Below, piece after piece: positions 14,153-16,427 of a stretch of DNA of 16,427 nucleotides. Positions within the stretch are counted from its first letter, which is position 1. Each line of letters starts with the position of its first letter. Source of the DNA: Verrucomicrobiota bacterium (GTDB taxonomy: Bacteria > Verrucomicrobiota > Kiritimatiellia > UBA8416 > JAIOPI01); assembly GCA_027620105.1 (NCBI GenBank), contig JAQCIA010000008.1, forward strand, positions 1 through 16,427. Reading direction: 5' to 3'. The position numbers were made by a program, and so were the translations under genes. The notes under the pieces are model-generated. The model saw only the letters and a list, made by a program, of their open reading frames with translations. It made no database searches and had not been told where the DNA came from.

Positions 14153-14725
14153 TTACAGCATGGCCTTGAGCGCCCGGCGAGAAGACGCACACACCCGCCG
14201 ATGCAGACTCCGCCCGTGCGTATCAATGGCCACGACCGCCTCCAGTTGCTCCGCCTGCAACGACCACATCGCATCCGCTGCGCCGAACTCCTTCAAGTAG
14301 TGCACCCCGTTGACATGCCGAATTGACGACGCAATTTTTCCCGCCGCACCGCCCACGGTCTGCAGATACACGCAACCGTAACGCATGCAGGCCCGCCGCG
14401 TGGGTTCGCCCAGATCGCCCACGCCCAGCAATACGCGCACGCGATAACGCGCAATGAAGTCCGGGACATACGACCCCACCAGCACGGAGGTGGATGGACC
14501 GGCGGCGCGCACGATCCATTGCGCCCCGTCGCGCACGATGATGGGGCTGCAAAAATAGATCGCCGCATGCTCCAGCTTCACCGGGCTCTCACCGCCATTG
14601 AGCAACAGCTGCTGCACAAGGCAACGCGCCGTCAGCAACGTCCCTGAAACACGCACCCGGGTGCCCACCCGCAGCGGCGCAACCGCATCCGCCGTAAAAG
14701 GGGCCGTCAACTCATGCACGTTCAT
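14153..14725 (-). CDS. Fumarase/tartrate dehydratase class I beta-subunit-like protein with altered active site
   Basis: A 190-residue homologue of the beta subunit (C-terminal domain) of class I fumarases and L-tartrate dehydratases. Family landmarks: LTAPFTADAVAPLRVGTRVRVSG at the start, GEPTRRACMRYGCVYLQTVGGAAG, EFGAADAMWSLQ and AVVAIDTHGRSLH. Several motifs expected around the active site are changed. The usual TARDxxH reads TARCLVQQ, the GPTTSxRM motif reads GPSTSVLV, and the GKGG loop reads GVGD. The frame is intact and the gene begins 8 bp after the alpha-subunit gene. It may therefore be a catalytically inactive or re-purposed homologue. The family motifs are recalled from memory, so the residue losses should be confirmed by alignment. 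Confidence 0.85.
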   Translation of the reverse strand: MNVHELTAPFTADAVAPLRVGTRVRVSGTLLTARCLVQQLLLNGGESPVKLEHAAIYFCSPIIVRDGAQWIVRAAGPSTSVLVGSYVPDFIARYRVRVLLGVGDLGEPTRRACMRYGCVYLQTVGGAAGKIASSIRHVNGVHYLKEFGAADAMWSLQAEQLEAVVAIDTHGRSLHRRVCASSRRALKAML

Positions 14726-14733
14726 GATGCCAC

Positions 14734-15612
14734 TCAATATAGCCACCGATCCAGGCCGCCCGTCGGCCCCAGCAGCATGCCGCGACGGCGAAACATCCAC
14801 CCCATAAACGAGACGGTCACGAAATACGACGAAGGCTGCCGACTCAGCGTGTCCACACACACACCCAACAGCGCGGTTCGTCCGCCCAATCCCATCGGCC
14901 CAATGCCCAGCTTGCGCGCATCTTTCAGCAACTGATCCTCGAGTCGCGCCAGCGCACGCACCGGTGAGCGACGCCCGACCCGTCGCAAATACTGCACCTT
15001 CGACTGCGCATACCCCGTGGCGCGGTCGCCCCCGATGCAAATCCCCAGCACGCCCGGACCACAGTGATTGCCCTGCGCACGCCAGATGGCATCCAGCACG
15101 CACCGCCGCACGCCCGCCAGGCTTCGTTCGGCGCCCAGTTCCGCATCTGGGAGCATATACTGGCGCCCTTCATTCTCCGAAGACGCACTTTTCATGATCA
15201 GGCGCACATCCACCGTTTTGCGTGCGCCTTGCTGGAAATGCATCACCGGCGAGGATTGCGCCACGTTGTTCACGAACGGCGCGCCTGAGACCGCATCCAG
15301 AGTGTTCTGACGAAGATATCCCTGGCGTGTGGCCTTGGCCACGACACTTTGCGTACGCGCGACCAGTGCGTTCGTGTCGAATCCCACCGGCACGCTGAAG
15401 TAGAACATCAGATTACCGGTATCCTCGCAGAGCGGCGTGTCTTGCGTCCGCGACACCCGCACGCTCTCCAGAATTGTTTCCAGCACCCATGCCGCGTGAC
15501 TGCCCTTCCGCTCGGCATGCAGGGCACGACGCAGGGCAAACTCCACGTCCTTGGGCAGGTCCGTTGACGTGCGCCGAACCAGCTCAAATAGGTTCTTTTC
15601 CCACCGGCTCAT
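14734..15612 (-). CDS. Fumarase/tartrate dehydratase class I alpha-subunit-like protein lacking one cluster cysteine
   Basis: A 292-residue homologue of the [4Fe-4S] alpha subunit. Cluster cysteines Cys62 (TPLCEDTGNLMF) and Cys184 (GNHCGPGVLGICIGGDRATG) are present, as is GIGPMGLGGRTALLGV. The third cysteine is expected in a 'YMCWAFRRRG'-like motif; here it reads SFMGWMFRRRG, with Gly271 (codon 14800-14802) in its place. A cysteine at 252 (LLGVCVD) is nearby but not at the family position. The glycine loop before SEN, usually KGGG, reads MKSASSEN. So the cluster may be lost, altered or ligated differently. The start ATG at 15612 fits the family and lies 8 bp after the lipoprotein gene. The beta subunit follows 8 bp later, arguing that the two are still made together. 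Confidence 0.87.
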   Translation of the reverse strand: MSRWEKNLFELVRRTSTDLPKDVEFALRRALHAERKGSHAAWVLETILESVRVSRTQDTPLCEDTGNLMFYFSVPVGFDTNALVARTQSVVAKATRQGYLRQNTLDAVSGAPFVNNVAQSSPVMHFQQGARKTVDVRLIMKSASSENEGRQYMLPDAELGAERSLAGVRRCVLDAIWRAQGNHCGPGVLGICIGGDRATGYAQSKVQYLRRVGRRSPVRALARLEDQLLKDARKLGIGPMGLGGRTALLGVCVDTLSRQPSSYFVTVSFMGWMFRRRGMLLGPTGGLDRWLY

Positions 15613-15620
15613 CGTACATC

Positions 15621-15953
15621 TCAGTGACTACCGCGCGGCAATCGCAGCGCATCCACCACCAACCACGCACCGTTGGTCCTCATCAGATACGCATCGTAGG
15701 TGTGCAAGAGCGACGACCACTGCATGTGCCGCAACACCCCCGCATACCCCGGCACCTGATCACGGATCGTGCTCACCACCATCGGCTCATGCTCACCCGG
15801 TGCCGGTGTCGGAAGCTGATCGTCCTGTTGCGGTCGGCCCAGCTTCCACCGCAGCCAGCTTTCGTCCTTCCCGGTCCAGGAAGACAATCCGTTATCGGTC
15901 ACACAGCCGGTCAAAACGACCGCAAGCACAGCGGCAAGCATCCTGATGCTCAT
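15621..15953 (-). CDS. Small putative lipoprotein
   Basis: A 110-residue product beginning MSIRMLAAVLAVVLTGCVTD: short basic start, hydrophobic core and a good lipobox, LTGC. It is therefore probably an outer- or inner-membrane lipoprotein. The mature part has SWLRWKLGRPQQDDQLP and HTYDAYLMRTNGAWLVVDAL, which resembles small bacterial lipoproteins with a SmpA/BamE-like pattern (a short helix followed by strands), but that match is weak. An in-frame TTG at 15959 would overlap the upstream stop (TTGA); I prefer the ATG 2 bp after it. It is wedged between the PHP gene and the fumarase-like alpha gene with gaps of 2 and 8 bp, so it is cotranscribed with them. Function unknown. Confidence 0.75.
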   Translation of the reverse strand: MSIRMLAAVLAVVLTGCVTDNGLSSWTGKDESWLRWKLGRPQQDDQLPTPAPGEHEPMVVSTIRDQVPGYAGVLRHMQWSSLLHTYDAYLMRTNGAWLVVDALRLPRGSH

Positions 15954-15955
15954 GG

Positions 15956-16427
15956 TCAACCACCCGCGCGCGCCTGCAACTGGCCCACGACTTCATCCGG
16001 CACGTGCAGAGAGCCGAACCCCCGGCCCAACGCAATGCCTGGTTTGAAGTCACCATGAAAGTCCGAACCACCCGTGGCGACCAGATCCAGGTCCCGCGCC
16101 ACTGCCGCATACAACCCCTCTTGCTCCGGCGCGTGTATGGGATAGTAAACCTCGATCCCGCCCAATCCCATCTTTTTCAGGTCTGCCATCTGCCGACGAA
16201 ACGCGCTGGTGGTGAGGCCCAGCGTGGCCGGGTGCGCCAGCACGGCAACGCCGCCCGCCGCACGAATTACCCGGATGGCCTCCGCGGGCGGATAGCGCGG
16301 GCGCTCCACATAGGCGGTCTTTCCTCGCGCCAGGAATTTTTCGAATGCTTTCTGCCGGGTGCGCACATACCCGCGCTTGACCATGGCTTCCGCAAAATGG
16401 GGGCGTCCCACCACATCTTCGCCCGCC
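15956..16427 (-). CDS. PHP-domain metal-dependent phosphoesterase (C-terminal part, cut by window edge)
   Basis: About 157 C-terminal residues of a PHP-family phosphoesterase resembling YciV/RNase AM-type enzymes that act on 3',5'-bisphosphonucleotides or 5' ends of RNA. The frame is open to the window end (GEDVVGRPHFAEAMVKRGYV). Visible motifs are the GRPHFA segment, ERPRYPPAEAIRVIRAAGGV, the metal-binding AVLAHPA, GIEVYYPIHAPEQ and GGSDFHGDFKPGIALG with a metal-binding Asp-x-His. The N-terminal DxHxH half lies outside. A GTG at 16414 is in frame but is not the real start. It is the first visible gene of the leftward cluster, and its stop is 2 bp from the lipoprotein start. Exact substrate is uncertain. 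Confidence 0.88.
   Translation of the reverse strand, partial: AGEDVVGRPHFAEAMVKRGYVRTRQKAFEKFLARGKTAYVERPRYPPAEAIRVIRAAGGVAVLAHPATLGLTTSAFRRQMADLKKMGLGGIEVYYPIHAPEQEGLYAAVARDLDLVATGGSDFHGDFKPGIALGRGFGSLHVPDEVVGQLQARAGG

Noticed and set aside
1..16427. CRISPR array, tRNA/rRNA genes, insertion sequences, toxin-antitoxin or defence islands
   Set aside because: No regularly spaced repeats, no cloverleaf-like segments, no transposase or defence-family motifs were seen by eye.

Overview
This 16.4-kb window is a dense, GC-rich (about 60%, judged by eye) bacterial chromosome segment made almost entirely of housekeeping genes. Several proteins look like outer-membrane or periplasmic lipoproteins, so the host is probably a Gram-negative diderm. 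CmoA, suf-type Fe-S assembly genes and a dispersed 'PSPRPSPRGGEG'-type palindromic repeat fit a member of the Verrucomicrobiota/Kiritimatiellota/Planctomycetota group or a related lineage. That placement is an inference of low confidence. I found no rRNA, tRNA, CRISPR array, transposase or phage gene.

Layout. (1) 1-2122 is an iron-sulfur assembly locus. An Rrf2/IscR-type regulator and sufB (cut by the window start) run leftward. An A-type Fe-S carrier with an unusual Gly-Cys tail and a small unknown gene run rightward. A perfect 16-bp palindrome upstream of sufB, with partial matches upstream of the regulator and the carrier, may be the regulator's operator. (2) 2123-2611 holds no recognisable gene but includes an open, non-homologous extension in frame with lipA. 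(3) lipA (a radical-SAM enzyme that needs Fe-S clusters) runs rightward and overlaps tail-to-tail the end of a leftward operon: polyprenyl synthetase, lipoprotein, FAD/NAD(P)H reductase. The reductase carries an in-frame copy of a dispersed palindromic repeat. (4) 6144-8989 is polA on the minus strand, split by a frameshift at a run of ten G. The break lies exactly in the linker between the 5'-nuclease and the Klenow-like part. (5) 9229-11323 is a rightward operon: cmoA, an isoprenylcysteine-methyltransferase-like membrane protein (GTGA overlap) and a putative lipoprotein. (6) 11348-16427 is a leftward gene cluster: PHP phosphoesterase (cut by the window end), lipoprotein, class I fumarase-like alpha and beta subunits, fmt, aroB and an unknown protein.

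The most noteworthy items are the fumarase-like pair, which keeps the fold signatures but has lost a cluster cysteine in alpha and several active-site motifs in beta; the polA split at the G10 tract; the candidate Rrf2 operator set; and the repeat-derived insertion in the reductase. I did not find convincing evidence of a wholly new multi-gene system.
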